DNA of 46,195 nt from Acidobacteriota bacterium. Its GTDB lineage: Bacteria > Acidobacteriota > Thermoanaerobaculia > Thermoanaerobaculales > Sulfomarinibacteraceae. The notes beneath the pieces were generated by a model. The model was not told the DNA's origin. It worked only from the letters and a program-made list of their open reading frames with translations, and did no database searches. The stretch covers positions 1 through 46,195 of the forward strand of contig JAADFN010000124.1 in NCBI GenBank assembly GCA_013152895.1. Direction: 5' to 3'. This document shows, piece after piece, positions 26,703-35,812 of this stretch. Each line of letters begins with the position of its first letter. Position 1 is the stretch's first letter. The translations under genes were made by a program, and so were the position numbers.

Positions 26703-28466
26703 ATGAAGGGGACGTACTTAAATGCCAGGCTCCCCCTGGGGAAGGTGGAGTCCACCATCGGCTCCATGCTCAAGAGGAGGGCGTCGAGGTACCGTCGAAG
26801 AATCGTCTTCAAGGAGAGGAAGGTCGACGGAGAGTACTCCGGCTTGCGGTGGATAAGTTTCTACGCCCGCATCCGGAGCGTTGGATCATCCCTCCTTGCC
26901 AGGGGAATCCGCAAGGGGGACAGGGTTGCGGTCTACTCGCCCAACAACGAAGAGATGCTCATCTGGGAGCTGGCCATCATGAGCATCGGGGCCATCTCGG
27001 TTCCCATCTTCTCCGGGTACTACCCCCCCCAGCTGGATTACATCCTGGACCACAGCGAAGCCAGGACGATCCTGGTCGGCGGGAACGAGCAACTGGAGCG
27101 CCTGCTCAGCACGGACTACCAACCGAACCTGGATCACATCTTCGTCATCTATCCCCCTGAAAAGGGCGTGGAAGACCCGAGGTTGTCGCCCTTCGATGAC
27201 CTGCTGAATTCGCCCGACGCCACCGCGTTTGAGAGGGCCGTCGCCGGGGTGAGGGCGAAGGACCCCTGCCTCACCATGTACACCTCCGGTACCACGGGCG
27301 TCCCGAAGGGAGTGGTCCTCGCCCACAGCAACATCCTCTCCCAGCAAAAGGCCCTGGAGGTTCTCTGGGATGTAGGCCCGGGAGACGTCTTTCTTTCTTA
27401 CCTGCCATGGCACCACTCGTTCGGGGGGCTCTTCGAGCGGTTCACGGCCCTGGCCTCGGGCGCCACTCTCTGCATCGACGACGGGCACGGCAAGGACTTG
27501 GCCCGTCTCATCCAGAACTGGAAAGAGATCAAGCCTACACTCTTCTTCAGCGTTCCAAAGGTTTTCCAAGCCTTGGTGACCGAGGCGCGTCTCGACTCGG
27601 AGGCGGACCTGGCTATCTTTCACCCGAAATTGAGGTTCGTCTTCACCGCGGCCGCCCCGCTCCCCGCAGACTGCTCCGACTACTTTGCCAAGAAGGGGAT
27701 CCCCGTGCTGGAGGGTTGGGGGCTCACGGAGACCTCCCCGTGCGTGACGCTCACGTCACCCGACATGGAGCGGGTCCCCTCCATCGTGGGGTTGCCTATT
27801 CCCGGCGTGGAGATCCTGGTGGCAGAAGACCGGGAAATCCTCGTGCGTGGACCCAACGTGATGAAGGGGTACTACAAGGATGCGGAACGGACACGGCAAG
27901 CCCTGGATGACTTCGGGTGGTTCCACACTGGAGATCTTGGCGAGATCACGCCCCTGGGACTGAGGATCATCTGCCGCGTGGACGGTCTGTTCAAGCTCAA
28001 CAACGGGGAGAAGGTCTCGTCCATGCAGGTGGAAAACAACCTGACGGCCACCAGCCGGTTCATCGAGCAGGCGGTCGCCGTGGGCAAGGGCCGGGATTTC
28101 ATCGCCACCCTCCTCTTCCCCAACATGCGGAATCTCGCCTCGTGGAGCAAGCAGCATGGGTGGGAGGGCCGAACCGACGGAGATTTCTTCCGCCGGCCCG
28201 AGGTCCGGGATCTCTTTCGCAAGGAGGTGGAAGAACGGAATGCGAGCGTTGGAGCTCGCTATCTCCGGGTGAAGGCGTTCAGCATCCTGCCCCGGGAGCT
28301 CTCCCTGGAGAACGGTGAGCTCACTCCCTCGATGAAGGTCGTCCGGCGCAGGGTTTTGGAGCAGCACAGGGGGATCATCAAGGCGATCTACCAGGAAAAC
28401 GGTTACGATACGGCGCTCGAGGAGGACATCGTGAGACTCTCCGTGGGAGAAGCGTCCGAAACCTGA
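26703..28466 (+). CDS. AMP-forming acyl/aryl-CoA ligase
   Basis: 587-residue adenylate-forming enzyme making an acyl- or aryl-CoA from the acid, ATP and CoA, the entry step of the pathway. The ATP-binding motif YTSGTTGVPKG is at 193-203, with GWGLTETSP, the GWFHTGDLGEI hinge and the C-terminal lysine K545 (TPSMKVVRR). Overall length and the KLNNGEKVSS segment are closer to long-chain acyl-CoA synthetases than to the 520-530-residue benzoate-CoA ligases, so the true substrate is uncertain. By context it should activate the aromatic acid degraded by this block. ATG 26703 follows GGAGG. Confidence 0.92.
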   Translation: MKGTYLNARLPLGKVESTIGSMLKRRASRYRRRIVFKERKVDGEYSGLRWISFYARIRSVGSSLLARGIRKGDRVAVYSPNNEEMLIWELAIMSIGAISVPIFSGYYPPQLDYILDHSEARTILVGGNEQLERLLSTDYQPNLDHIFVIYPPEKGVEDPRLSPFDDLLNSPDATAFERAVAGVRAKDPCLTMYTSGTTGVPKGVVLAHSNILSQQKALEVLWDVGPGDVFLSYLPWHHSFGGLFERFTALASGATLCIDDGHGKDLARLIQNWKEIKPTLFFSVPKVFQALVTEARLDSEADLAIFHPKLRFVFTAAAPLPADCSDYFAKKGIPVLEGWGLTETSPCVTLTSPDMERVPSIVGLPIPGVEILVAEDREILVRGPNVMKGYYKDAERTRQALDDFGWFHTGDLGEITPLGLRIICRVDGLFKLNNGEKVSSMQVENNLTATSRFIEQAVAVGKGRDFIATLLFPNMRNLASWSKQHGWEGRTDGDFFRRPEVRDLFRKEVEERNASVGARYLRVKAFSILPRELSLENGELTPSMKVVRRRVLEQHRGIIKAIYQENGYDTALEEDIVRLSVGEASET

Positions 28467-28511
28467 CCCCGGGCATTACGGCTCCCGGCCCAGGCGGGCT
28501 TGGGGGTCAGG
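28462..28511 (+). other. Intergenic stem-loop at the end of the ligase gene
   Basis: A perfect 9-bp stem (CCTGACCCC at 28462-28470 with GGGGTCAGG at 28503-28511) encloses 32 GC-rich bases able to pair further. The ligase stop codon lies inside the left arm. No T-run follows, so it is not a classical terminator. It could protect or attenuate the message before oah. Confidence 0.5.
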
Positions 28512-28570
28512 GCGACACGGGGAAACGCGCTCGAAGCGTGATCCCGTCAAGAGAAATGGAGGTAGTTGGA

Positions 28571-29614
28571 ATGGCCATGTTTGAATCGCGACCGGCGGAA
28601 AGTTTTGGCTTCCAGGAAGTGGGGTACGAGAAGAAGGATTTCGTGGCCAGGATTACGATCCGCAGGCCGCATAATTACAACGCATACTCCACGCCCGCCC
28701 TCAAGGAGCTGGCGACCGCCTTCACCGACGCGTCCGAAGACGACCGTGTGGCCGTCGTCGTATTCACGGGGGAGGGCGACCGGGCCTTCTGCACCGGCGG
28801 AGACGTGAAGGAGTACGAGCGTGAGTACACCTCCAGGCCCAGGGATTACTGGAAGTACATGGGCCTGTTCAAGGCGTACATCGAGAGCATCATGAACAAC
28901 GGGAAACCCACCATCGCGAGGATCAACGGTATGGCCGTGGGCGGTGGCAACGAGTCGCTCATGGCCTGTGACCTCGCGGTGATGGCCGAGCACGCCATCA
29001 TCAGCCAGGTGGGAACCAGCGTGGGGTCGGTGGCGTGCGGCGGAGGGACCCAGTGGCTCCCCCTCCTCGTTGGGGACAAGCGTGCACGGGAGATCCTCTT
29101 CTTAAACGAGCGGATCTCGGCGGCAAAGGCGCTCGAATGGGGGCTCGTGAACTGGGTCGTTCCCTCCGTCACCAAGGACGGTGAGTTCATCGAGGGAGCC
29201 TCCCAGGAACAGATCGCCCTCGCCCGCAAGGGCGCCGACGGATACGCCATTGACCTGACCATGCTGGACAAAAAGGTGGACGCTATCTGTGCCAAGATCA
29301 TCGACAAGTTCCCGGAGTGCGTCAGGTATACCAAGCAGCAGGTGAACTTCTGGAAGGACCTGGCATGGCACAACACGATCGGTCACGCCCGTGACTGGCT
29401 CTCCATCCACTACTGCTCGTGGGAGCCCATCGAAGGCATGGGCGCCTTCGTGGAGAAGCGCAAGCCAAGCTACCGGATGCTGAGAGAGCGGGCGGCCGAG
29501 GGGAAATCGAGCGAGTTTCCCTGGGGCGCTCCCAAGGCCTCCTGTCCCTCCTGCGGCGCCAAGAACCTGCCCGAGGATTTCACCTACTGCGGCGCCTGCG
29601 GAGCGAAGCGATGA
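28571..29614 (+). CDS. oah: 6-oxocyclohex-1-ene-1-carbonyl-CoA hydrolase (ring-cleaving) with C-terminal zinc ribbon
   Basis: 347-residue crotonase-family enzyme that hydrates and cleaves 6-oxocyclohex-1-ene-1-carbonyl-CoA to 3-hydroxypimelyl-CoA, opening the ring. The stretch INGMAVGGGNESLMACDL, then GTSVGSVACGGGTQWLP and LEWGLVNWVVP, is the signature used to recognise Oah/BamA. After residue 315 the chain continues into C325-x2-C328...C340-x2-C343, a zinc-ribbon knuckle pair. I do not know this addition from the characterised enzymes. ATG 28571 was chosen because GGAGGT lies seven bases upstream. The stop overlaps the next start as ATGA, coupling it to the SDR. Confidence 0.93.
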   Translation: MAMFESRPAESFGFQEVGYEKKDFVARITIRRPHNYNAYSTPALKELATAFTDASEDDRVAVVVFTGEGDRAFCTGGDVKEYEREYTSRPRDYWKYMGLFKAYIESIMNNGKPTIARINGMAVGGGNESLMACDLAVMAEHAIISQVGTSVGSVACGGGTQWLPLLVGDKRAREILFLNERISAAKALEWGLVNWVVPSVTKDGEFIEGASQEQIALARKGADGYAIDLTMLDKKVDAICAKIIDKFPECVRYTKQQVNFWKDLAWHNTIGHARDWLSIHYCSWEPIEGMGAFVEKRKPSYRMLRERAAEGKSSEFPWGAPKASCPSCGAKNLPEDFTYCGACGAKR

Positions 29615-30360
29615 GCCGGCTCCTGGAGGGGAAGAAAGCTCTCATCACCGGCGGCAGCTCGGGCATCGGCCGGGCCACTGTAGAGGTCATGGCCAGGGAG
29701 GGCGCCTCGGTGGTCTTCACCTTCAGACACAACCAGAGCGGGGCGGATGCCGTCCTCGCCGGTCTCCGGGACCTCGGTGGAACCGGGTTGGCCATCCAGG
29801 CGGACGTGGCCGATTCCGGCAGGGCGCAGGCCGTGGTTGATGAAGCCATCGAGGCCATGGGCGGGCTGGACATTCTCGTGAACAACGCGGGGACGAACCG
29901 GGACGCCGTCGTCTGGAAGATGACCGAGGAGGCGTGGGACGAGGTCATCGCCGCTGACCTGAAGGGCGTGTTCAACTACGTCCGTGCGGCCGTCCCCCTC
30001 TTTCGCAAGCAGAAACATGGCAAGATCGTGACGGTGGCCTCCATCAACGGCCTCAGGGGCAAGTTTGGTCAGGCAAATTACTCCGCAGCCAAGGCCGGCG
30101 TCATCGGGTTCTCCAAGAGCGTCGCCCGCGAGCTTGGCCGGTCGAACGTCAACGTCAACGTGGTGTGTCCGGGAATCATCGGCACCGAAATGGTCAGGAA
30201 GATGCCCGAAGAGGCCCTCCAGAAGTCCATCTCGGAAGTGATCCTCGGACGGCTCGGCGAGCCGGAGGACGTGGCGGAGCTCATCACCTTCCTCGCGAGC
30301 GATCGGGCGCGGCACATCACGGGCGAAGTCATCAAGGTCGACGGTGGGCAGTACATCTGA
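29611..30360 (+). CDS. SDR-family 3-hydroxyacyl-CoA dehydrogenase / 3-oxoacyl reductase (FabG-like)
   Basis: 249-residue short-chain dehydrogenase. The nucleotide motif is TGGSSGIGRA, with the structural NNAG motif (ILVNNAGTN), and the catalytic Ser in VTVASINGLRG plus Tyr/Lys in NYSAAKAG. It has classical length and a C-terminal VDGGQYI. In this block it may oxidise 3-hydroxypimelyl-CoA after Oah cleaves the ring, or serve as an alternative to the zinc dehydrogenase. A FabG role in lipid synthesis is less likely given its translational coupling to oah. Confidence 0.92.
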   Translation: MSRLLEGKKALITGGSSGIGRATVEVMAREGASVVFTFRHNQSGADAVLAGLRDLGGTGLAIQADVADSGRAQAVVDEAIEAMGGLDILVNNAGTNRDAVVWKMTEEAWDEVIAADLKGVFNYVRAAVPLFRKQKHGKIVTVASINGLRGKFGQANYSAAKAGVIGFSKSVARELGRSNVNVNVVCPGIIGTEMVRKMPEEALQKSISEVILGRLGEPEDVAELITFLASDRARHITGEVIKVDGGQYI

Positions 30361-30396
30361 ATCCGCCCGTGCAGCGGAAAGAGCTGGAGGAAAGAC

Positions 30397-31599
30397 ATGA
30401 CCGTTCATGAGCTTAGTAAAGACGTGGTGGCGGTGGGCGCGGTGCGCACGCCCATGGGCCGCTTCGGGGGGAGCCTCAAGAACGTGGCTGCCTTCGATCT
30501 CGGGGCCGGTGCGATCAGGGCGGTCCTCGACCGGGCCGGGATCGAGGGAAGGGACGTGGACGACGTCATCTTCGGGTCGTGCCGCCAGGCTGGCAACGGC
30601 CCCAACCCCGCTCGAACAGCCGCGGTGCGAGGCGGCATTGCGCTTTCGGTGCCCGTCGTCACGGTCAACATGGCGTGCCCCTCGGGTATGCGGTGTGCTG
30701 CCCTGGCGGCCCAGGCCATTCGCCTGGGCGAGGCTTCGGTTGTCGTGGCCGGTGGCATGGACAGCATGAGCACGATCCCGTACCTGCTGAAGGATGCGCG
30801 GTGGGAGGGGTTCAAGATGGGAGACAAGGCGCTGCTGGATGGATGGTCCGACAGCATCGACCCCCTCATAGGCCAGGGCATGGGACAAACGGCCGAAAAC
30901 CTTGCGGAGAAGCACGGCATCTCCAGAGAGGACCAGGATGAATTCGCCGCCGCGTCTCACATGAAAGCGGCGGCCGCGTGGGATGCGGGGGCGTTCGCGG
31001 AAGAGGTTGTGCCGGTTACCGTGCCGGCGCGCCGGAGGGAGCCGGAGATGGTCTTCGATCGGGACGAGACCATCCGGCGCGAGGTGGACCGGGCCAAGAT
31101 GGCCAAGCTCAGACCGGTTTTCAGGAAGGAGGGAACCGTCACCGCGGGAAACGCGTGCAGCATGTCCGACGGAGCGGCGGCCCTCGTCCTGACCTCCCGG
31201 GAAGAAGCCGGCCGCCGGGGGCTCACCCCGCTCTTCTCCATCGTGTCCTACGCGCAAACGGCCGTGAGCCCGGAAACCATGGGGGAAGGACCCGCCGAGG
31301 TCATTCCCCTCGCCTTGAATCGGGCGGGCATGAGCCTGGGGGACATGGACCTCATCGAGGTGAACGAGGCGTTCGCCGTGCAGGTCCTGGCCAACGGCCG
31401 GGTGCTCGGATGGGACTGGGACCGTCTCAACGTCCACGGCGGCGCCATCGCCCTGGGTCATCCAACGGGTATGAGCGGCGCCCGGATCCTGGTCACCCTG
31501 CAAAACGCCCTGCGGGTCAGGGATAAAGAGCTGGGCGTTGCGGCCATCTGCGGCGGCGGCGGCGTCACCACGGCCATGGTCATCCGCCGGGAATCCTGA
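30397..31599 (+). CDS. Thiolase (acetyl-CoA C-acyltransferase family)
   Basis: 400 residues. The nucleophile Cys is in NMACPSGMRC near residue 91, the His in GGAIALGHPTGMSG and the second Cys in AAICGGGGV. It should cleave a 3-ketoacyl-CoA, presumably 3-oxopimelyl-CoA to glutaryl-CoA plus acetyl-CoA, given the neighbours. It differs clearly from the thiolase at 21339 and looks closer to acetyl-CoA acetyltransferases. A strong GGAGG lies just before the ATG. The 36-base gap to the SDR gene implies one transcript. Confidence 0.94.
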   Translation: MTVHELSKDVVAVGAVRTPMGRFGGSLKNVAAFDLGAGAIRAVLDRAGIEGRDVDDVIFGSCRQAGNGPNPARTAAVRGGIALSVPVVTVNMACPSGMRCAALAAQAIRLGEASVVVAGGMDSMSTIPYLLKDARWEGFKMGDKALLDGWSDSIDPLIGQGMGQTAENLAEKHGISREDQDEFAAASHMKAAAAWDAGAFAEEVVPVTVPARRREPEMVFDRDETIRREVDRAKMAKLRPVFRKEGTVTAGNACSMSDGAAALVLTSREEAGRRGLTPLFSIVSYAQTAVSPETMGEGPAEVIPLALNRAGMSLGDMDLIEVNEAFAVQVLANGRVLGWDWDRLNVHGGAIALGHPTGMSGARILVTLQNALRVRDKELGVAAICGGGGVTTAMVIRRES

Positions 31600-31667
31600 C
31601 GGGCAGGTGGGCTGGAAGAACCCTGGAGGGAACCGACGGGATCATCACGTCGAAGGAGAACGAAGCG

Positions 31668-32438
31668 ATGTCGGAATACGAATTTGTCCGCACGGAGGCC
31701 AGCGACGGGCTCTTGGAGATCACCATGGCCCGGCCACCGTTGAACATCCTGAACGCGCCCATGATGGCGGAGCTCACGGGCGCCTTCGAAGCCGCCGAGA
31801 GGGACCGGGATGCCAGGGTTCTTCTCCTGCGGGCGGAGGGGAAAGTCTTCTCGGCCGGGGCGGATATCGACGAGCACCGTCCCGGCAAGGCAAAGGCCAT
31901 GATCGAAGCCTTTCACGGCATGTTCCGCGCGCTTCACCGCGTCCCCTATCCGACCGTGGCCTACGTCCACGGCGCTGCACTCGGCGGGGGATGCGAGCTG
32001 GCCATGGGGTTCGACATGGTCCTCGCCGGCGAACGGGCCAAGTTCGGTCAACCGGAGATCGGGCTCGGGTTCCTGCCGCCGGTTGCCGCGGCCCTTCTTC
32101 CAGCCATCTCGGGCTGGAGCAGGGCCATGGACCTGTGTTGCTCGGGCAGGCCGTGGACGGCCCGGGAGGCGCTGGCGAACGGCCTGGCGCTCAGGGTATT
32201 CTCCGGCGAAGACGCAGAAGAAAGCCTGAAGGCGTTCCTGGCGCCGTTCCTCAAACGCAGCCCGCTGATCCTGAGGCTCGTAAAGAAGGCCATGCGGGGA
32301 GAAGGAGACGGCGGGTTTTCTTCCCGCCTCGACGCCGCCGAGCGTGTCTTTCTCGAGGAGCTCATGGTCACCAAGGACGTGCTGGAGGGGCTCTCCGCCT
32401 TCGATGAAAAGCGTGATCCCGACTGGAAGAACGAATAA
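31668..32438 (+). CDS. dch: Cyclohexa-1,5-diene-1-carbonyl-CoA hydratase
   Basis: 256-residue crotonase-family hydratase that adds water to the cyclic dienoyl-CoA made by benzoyl-CoA reductase, giving 6-hydroxycyclohex-1-ene-1-carbonyl-CoA. E110 (GGGCELAM) and E130 (GQPEIGLGFLPP) are the catalytic-site glutamates, 20 residues apart. The combination of ADIDEHRPGKAK, a following MIEAFHGMFRALH helix and FLPPVAAALLP is what I associate with Dch rather than general enoyl-CoA hydratases. It lies five bases before the molybdenum-enzyme maturation genes. Gene-family identity is strong; the exact substrate rests on context. Confidence 0.88.
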   Translation: MSEYEFVRTEASDGLLEITMARPPLNILNAPMMAELTGAFEAAERDRDARVLLLRAEGKVFSAGADIDEHRPGKAKAMIEAFHGMFRALHRVPYPTVAYVHGAALGGGCELAMGFDMVLAGERAKFGQPEIGLGFLPPVAAALLPAISGWSRAMDLCCSGRPWTAREALANGLALRVFSGEDAEESLKAFLAPFLKRSPLILRLVKKAMRGEGDGGFSSRLDAAERVFLEELMVTKDVLEGLSAFDEKRDPDWKNE

Positions 32439-32443
32439 CCACC

Positions 32444-33079
32444 ATGGGAAGACACGATTCCGACCGGGGAGACACACCACTGATCGCGGGCATTCTGCTG
32501 GCTGCGGGTCAGTCCAGGAGGATGGGACGCAACAAGCTGCTCCTTCCCTTCGGGGACGTGCCACTTGTCGCGCACGGGTTGGCGGCGCTGGCATCCTCTT
32601 CGGTTCACCCCGTGGTGTGCGTGCTCGGCTGGCAGGCCGGAGCCGTCCGGAAGGCCGTGGAAGGCGTCTTCCCCGACGGCCGCGTGACCTTCGTGGTGAA
32701 CCGACGTTTCGGGGAGGGCAGGTCCACCTCCATTCAAGCCGGGCTCGCCGCACTGCCGGATGGCGCCAAGGCGGCCCTGTTTCTTCCCGCCGATGTGCCC
32801 CTCGTCCGGGCGAAGGACGTGGACGCGGTCGCAGACCGGTACCGGCGGACCGCAGCGACCATCGTGGTCGCGGTCGGGCGATGCGGGGAGCTGAGCCACC
32901 CGGTGCTCTTCGCGAGAGCCTGCTTCCCGGAGCTCATGGCCCTTGTGGGGGACGTGGGGGGCCGGCGCCTGATCCGGGCGCGCTGGGGAGACGTGGAAAA
33001 GGTTTCCCTCCCCGGCCCCGAGCCCTTCGACGTGGACACCCCGGGCGACTATCAAAGACTGTTGGAGCACGGAGCATGA
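32444..33079 (+). CDS. mocA: MocA/YgfJ-type molybdenum cofactor nucleotidyltransferase
   Basis: 211-residue NTP-transferase of the MobA-like fold. LAAGQSRRMGRNKLLLPFG is the nucleotide-binding motif and FLPADVPLV carries the metal-binding Asp. MocA-type proteins attach CMP to molybdopterin to make the cytosine dinucleotide cofactor used by molybdenum hydroxylases; YgfJ homologues accompany selenium-dependent ones. Here it begins a maturation trio (this gene, xdhC, yqeB) followed within 2 kb by the hydroxylase itself. The stop overlaps the xdhC start. Alanine- and valine-rich composition and length are normal. Confidence 0.9.
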   Translation: MGRHDSDRGDTPLIAGILLAAGQSRRMGRNKLLLPFGDVPLVAHGLAALASSSVHPVVCVLGWQAGAVRKAVEGVFPDGRVTFVVNRRFGEGRSTSIQAGLAALPDGAKAALFLPADVPLVRAKDVDAVADRYRRTAATIVVAVGRCGELSHPVLFARACFPELMALVGDVGGRRLIRARWGDVEKVSLPGPEPFDVDTPGDYQRLLEHGA

Positions 33080-33840
33080 CAACACTGTACGAGCGCCTCC
33101 CCCGGTTTCTTGCCGAGCACGGTTCCCTGGTGCTCGCCACCCTGGTCGAAACAAAGGGTTCCGCCCCAAGGCATGTCGGCGCCAAGATGGTCGTCTTCCC
33201 CGATGGAACGGTGGCGGGGTCCCTCGGCGGCGGAGCCCTGGAAAAGGCGGTCATCGAGGACGCCTTGGCGCGTCTTGAGGCGCGAGCTCCGGCCCTTCTC
33301 ACGTACGATCTCACGGAGGGAGGAATCGGCATGAAGTGTGGTGGCAAGGTGCGCGTCTACGTGGAGCCCGTGGTTCCGGCCAGGCGCCTGGTCATCTTCG
33401 GCGCGGGACACGTGGGGAAGGCCCTCGCCGCAATCGCCGTGCGCACCGGGTTCGCCGTGGAGGTCGTGGACGACCGGGCGGACGCCCTGGATCCGGCGTC
33501 ATATGCAGAGGGGATCAGGCTCCTGAAAACGGATGCTGCCTTCGAGGAAGGATACACCCCGCCCGGACCCGCTGACTTCGCCGTGGTGCTCACCCGCGAC
33601 TTCGATACGGACGCAGACATCACCGGGCGGCTGGCCGGGGCGTGCGCATACCTGGGAGTCATGGGCAGCGCCGCCAAGTGGAGGCACATTCGAAAGAACC
33701 TGGCAGAACGAGGCACGCCGGAGGACCTGGTGGCGAAGGTGCACTGTCCCGTGGGACTGGATATCGGGGCGGACACGCCGGAGGAGATCGCCGTGAGCAT
33801 CCTGGCCGAGCTTCTCTCGGTGCGTGCCAAGGCCCGGTGA
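33076..33840 (+). CDS. xdhC: XdhC-family molybdenum hydroxylase maturation protein
   Basis: 254 residues. The N-terminal XdhC/CoxI domain (ATLVETKGSAPRHVGAKM, then GSLGGGALE with the conserved GG) is followed by a C-terminal Rossmann domain with LVIFGAGHVGKAL. XdhC proteins bind molybdenum cofactor, aid its sulfuration and deliver it to xanthine-dehydrogenase-family apoenzymes. The presence of this gene implies the hydroxylase downstream needs a terminal sulfur (or selenium) ligand on Mo. It overlaps mocA by four bases and ends 12 bases before yqeB. Confidence 0.94.
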   Translation: MTTLYERLPRFLAEHGSLVLATLVETKGSAPRHVGAKMVVFPDGTVAGSLGGGALEKAVIEDALARLEARAPALLTYDLTEGGIGMKCGGKVRVYVEPVVPARRLVIFGAGHVGKALAAIAVRTGFAVEVVDDRADALDPASYAEGIRLLKTDAAFEEGYTPPGPADFAVVLTRDFDTDADITGRLAGACAYLGVMGSAAKWRHIRKNLAERGTPEDLVAKVHCPVGLDIGADTPEEIAVSILAELLSVRAKAR

Positions 33841-33852
33841 GCCGATTCACCC

Positions 33853-34692
33853 ATGAGACCCAAGGCAGTGGTGCGGGGAGGTGGAGACCTGGCCACGGCG
33901 GCCGGCCGGCGGCTTCACGTGTGCGGCTTCGACGTGATCCACCTGGAGGCGCCCCGCCCCACGGTCATTCGGAGGGAAGTTTCCTTTGCTTCCGCGGTCT
34001 ATCGCGGAACGATCACCGTGGAGGGCCTCACGGCGCGCCTCGCCGGCGACACCGTGGAGGCCGGGAAAATCCTGGCCGGCGGCGAGGTGGCCGTTCTCGT
34101 GGATCCGGGCGCGACGAGCGTCCCCGTCCTGCGTCCCATCGTGGTCGTTGATGCCATCATGGCCAAGGGACGATGGCAGCTGGAGAACCCAACCAGGATG
34201 GGCTGGGCCGAGTGCGTGGTGGCGCTCGGCCCCGGTTTCGAGGCCGGTGTGGATGTCCACTACGTCGTGGAGACCTGCAGGGGTCACTTCCTGGGTAAGG
34301 TATATACTGAAGGCGAAGCTCTCCCCTTCACGGGTGTACCGGGAAGCGTTCTTGGTGTCTCCCTGGAACGGATTCTCAGGGCTCCCAACGAGGGCGTCTT
34401 CGATCCCCTCAAGGATATTGGAGATCTCGTGACGGAGGGCGAAACGGTCGCGCGGGTGAGCGGTGAGCCGGTTCGATCGGCCGTTTCAGGAGTACTGAGG
34501 GGGTTGCTGCATGGAGGGCTCGACGTGATGAAGGGCCAGAAGGTGGGAGACGTGGATCCCCGTTGTGTGAGGGAACACTGCTTCACGATCTCGGACAAGG
34601 CCAACGCGGTTGCCGGAGGGGTGCTCGAGGCGGTTTTCCGCGGTTGTGCTCACCGTTGGGTTCGGGAAGGTTCAGCGGGAGACCGGGGCTGA
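33853..34692 (+). CDS. yqeB: YqeB/EF2563-family selenium-dependent molybdenum hydroxylase maturation protein
   Basis: 279 residues beginning VVRGGGDLATAAGRRLHVCG, then LEAPRPTVIRREVSFASAVY and GTITVEGLTARL, the recognisable core of the YqeB/EF2563 family. Comparative genomics (Haft and Self) ties this family to molybdenum hydroxylases with a labile selenium cofactor. Its biochemical step is not settled, but selenium transfer or insertion is presumed. The C-terminal half contains an RSAVSGVLRGLLHGG segment of the same family. No SelD or YqeC gene is in the window, so the selenium link rests on this gene alone. It is separated from the dehydrogenase that follows by 72 bases. Confidence 0.88.
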   Translation: MRPKAVVRGGGDLATAAGRRLHVCGFDVIHLEAPRPTVIRREVSFASAVYRGTITVEGLTARLAGDTVEAGKILAGGEVAVLVDPGATSVPVLRPIVVVDAIMAKGRWQLENPTRMGWAECVVALGPGFEAGVDVHYVVETCRGHFLGKVYTEGEALPFTGVPGSVLGVSLERILRAPNEGVFDPLKDIGDLVTEGETVARVSGEPVRSAVSGVLRGLLHGGLDVMKGQKVGDVDPRCVREHCFTISDKANAVAGGVLEAVFRGCAHRWVREGSAGDRG

Positions 34693-34764
34693 CAACATCG
34701 CTCCACGCCGTTCAGGCCGCGTGACGGGCCGGGGTGTGAGGGCCATGACTTGCGGAGGATAACG

Positions 34765-35802
34765 ATGAAAGCGGCAGTATTTCACGGATCGGGACGACCC
34801 CTGACCATCGAAGAGATTCCCACTCCGGAGGTGGGACCCGGGGAGATCCTCCTGAAGGTGGCTGCCTGCGGGGTATGCCACACGGACCTCCACTACATCG
34901 ACCACGGCGTGCCGACGGTCAAGGCCCCACCCATGGTCCTGGGGCACGAGCCCTCCGGTATCGTCGCGGCGGTCGGTCCCGGCGTGACCTCCTTCAAGGA
35001 GGGGGACAGGGCTCTCCTCCCCGCCGTCTATTCCTGCGGCGTGTGCAGGGCGTGCCGGGAGGGCCGGGAGAACATCTGCGCCTCCATGGTGATGTTCGGT
35101 AACCACGTGGACGGCGCCTACGCGGAATACGTGAAGGCCCCCGCCAAGGATACCTTTCACCTCCCCGACGAGATTCCGCTCGAGGAAGGATCCATCATCG
35201 CAGACGCAACCTCCACCCCGTTTCACGCGGTGGTCAACCGGGCAAAGGTGCGTCCCGGCCAGTCGGTGGTGGTTTTCGGGTGCGGTGGCGTGGGCATCAA
35301 CGCGGTGCAGATCGCGGCCGCCGTCGGCGGCGCGGTCATCGCCGTGGACCCCGTCCCCGAGAAGCTCGCCCTGGCCAAACGTCTCGGGGCGGTGGCAACG
35401 TTGAACCCCACCGAGGTGGAGAACGTTCCCAAGGCCATCCGAAAGCTCACCGGAGGCGGGGCCGAGATCGCCATCGAGGCGATCGGGAAACCGGCCGTGA
35501 TGAGCCAGGCCTTCAACAGCCTGGTGACGGGCGGCCGCCTGGTGGTTATCGGGTACAGCCCGGACATGCTCACCATCAAGGCCGGCAAGATCATGTTCCA
35601 GGAGCTGGAGATCATCGGTTCCCTGGGGTGCCGGCCGGTGGATTACCCCCGCCTCATCGAAATGGTCCGCCAGGGGAAGATCAAGGTGAAAGAGCTGGTT
35701 ACCGGGCGCTTCCCCCTCGAACAGATCAACGAGGCCTTCGACCTCCTCAGGGAAGGCCGGCCGGACGTGGTGCGCTCCATCATCGTGCCGGCCATGGGCT
35801 AG
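34765..35802 (+). CDS. had: Zinc-dependent alcohol dehydrogenase, probable 6-hydroxycyclohex-1-ene-1-carbonyl-CoA dehydrogenase
   Basis: 345-residue medium-chain dehydrogenase. Catalytic zinc ligands lie in CGVCHTD and LGHEPSG; the structural zinc site is [15 protein letters not shown]; the NAD-binding motif is [13 protein letters not shown]. The segment [19 protein letters not shown] and the following [11 protein letters not shown] resemble Had of Thauera, which oxidises the hydroxy group made by Dch with NAD+. It lies between the Mo maturation genes and the Mo enzyme, so a role with that enzyme's product is an alternative. ATG 34765 was chosen for the GGAGG six bases upstream. The specific substrate is inferred. 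Confidence 0.72.
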   Translation: MKAAVFHGSGRPLTIEEIPTPEVGPGEILLKVAACGVCHTDLHYIDHGVPTVKAPPMVLGHEPSGIVAAVGPGVTSFKEGDRALLPAVYSCGVCRACREGRENICASMVMFGNHVDGAYAEYVKAPAKDTFHLPDEIPLEEGSIIADATSTPFHAVVNRAKVRPGQSVVVFGCGGVGINAVQIAAAVGGAVIAVDPVPEKLALAKRLGAVATLNPTEVENVPKAIRKLTGGGAEIAIEAIGKPAVMSQAFNSLVTGGRLVVIGYSPDMLTIKAGKIMFQELEIIGSLGCRPVDYPRLIEMVRQGKIKVKELVTGRFPLEQINEAFDLLREGRPDVVRSIIVPAMG

Positions 35803-35812
35803 GGAGATATCG

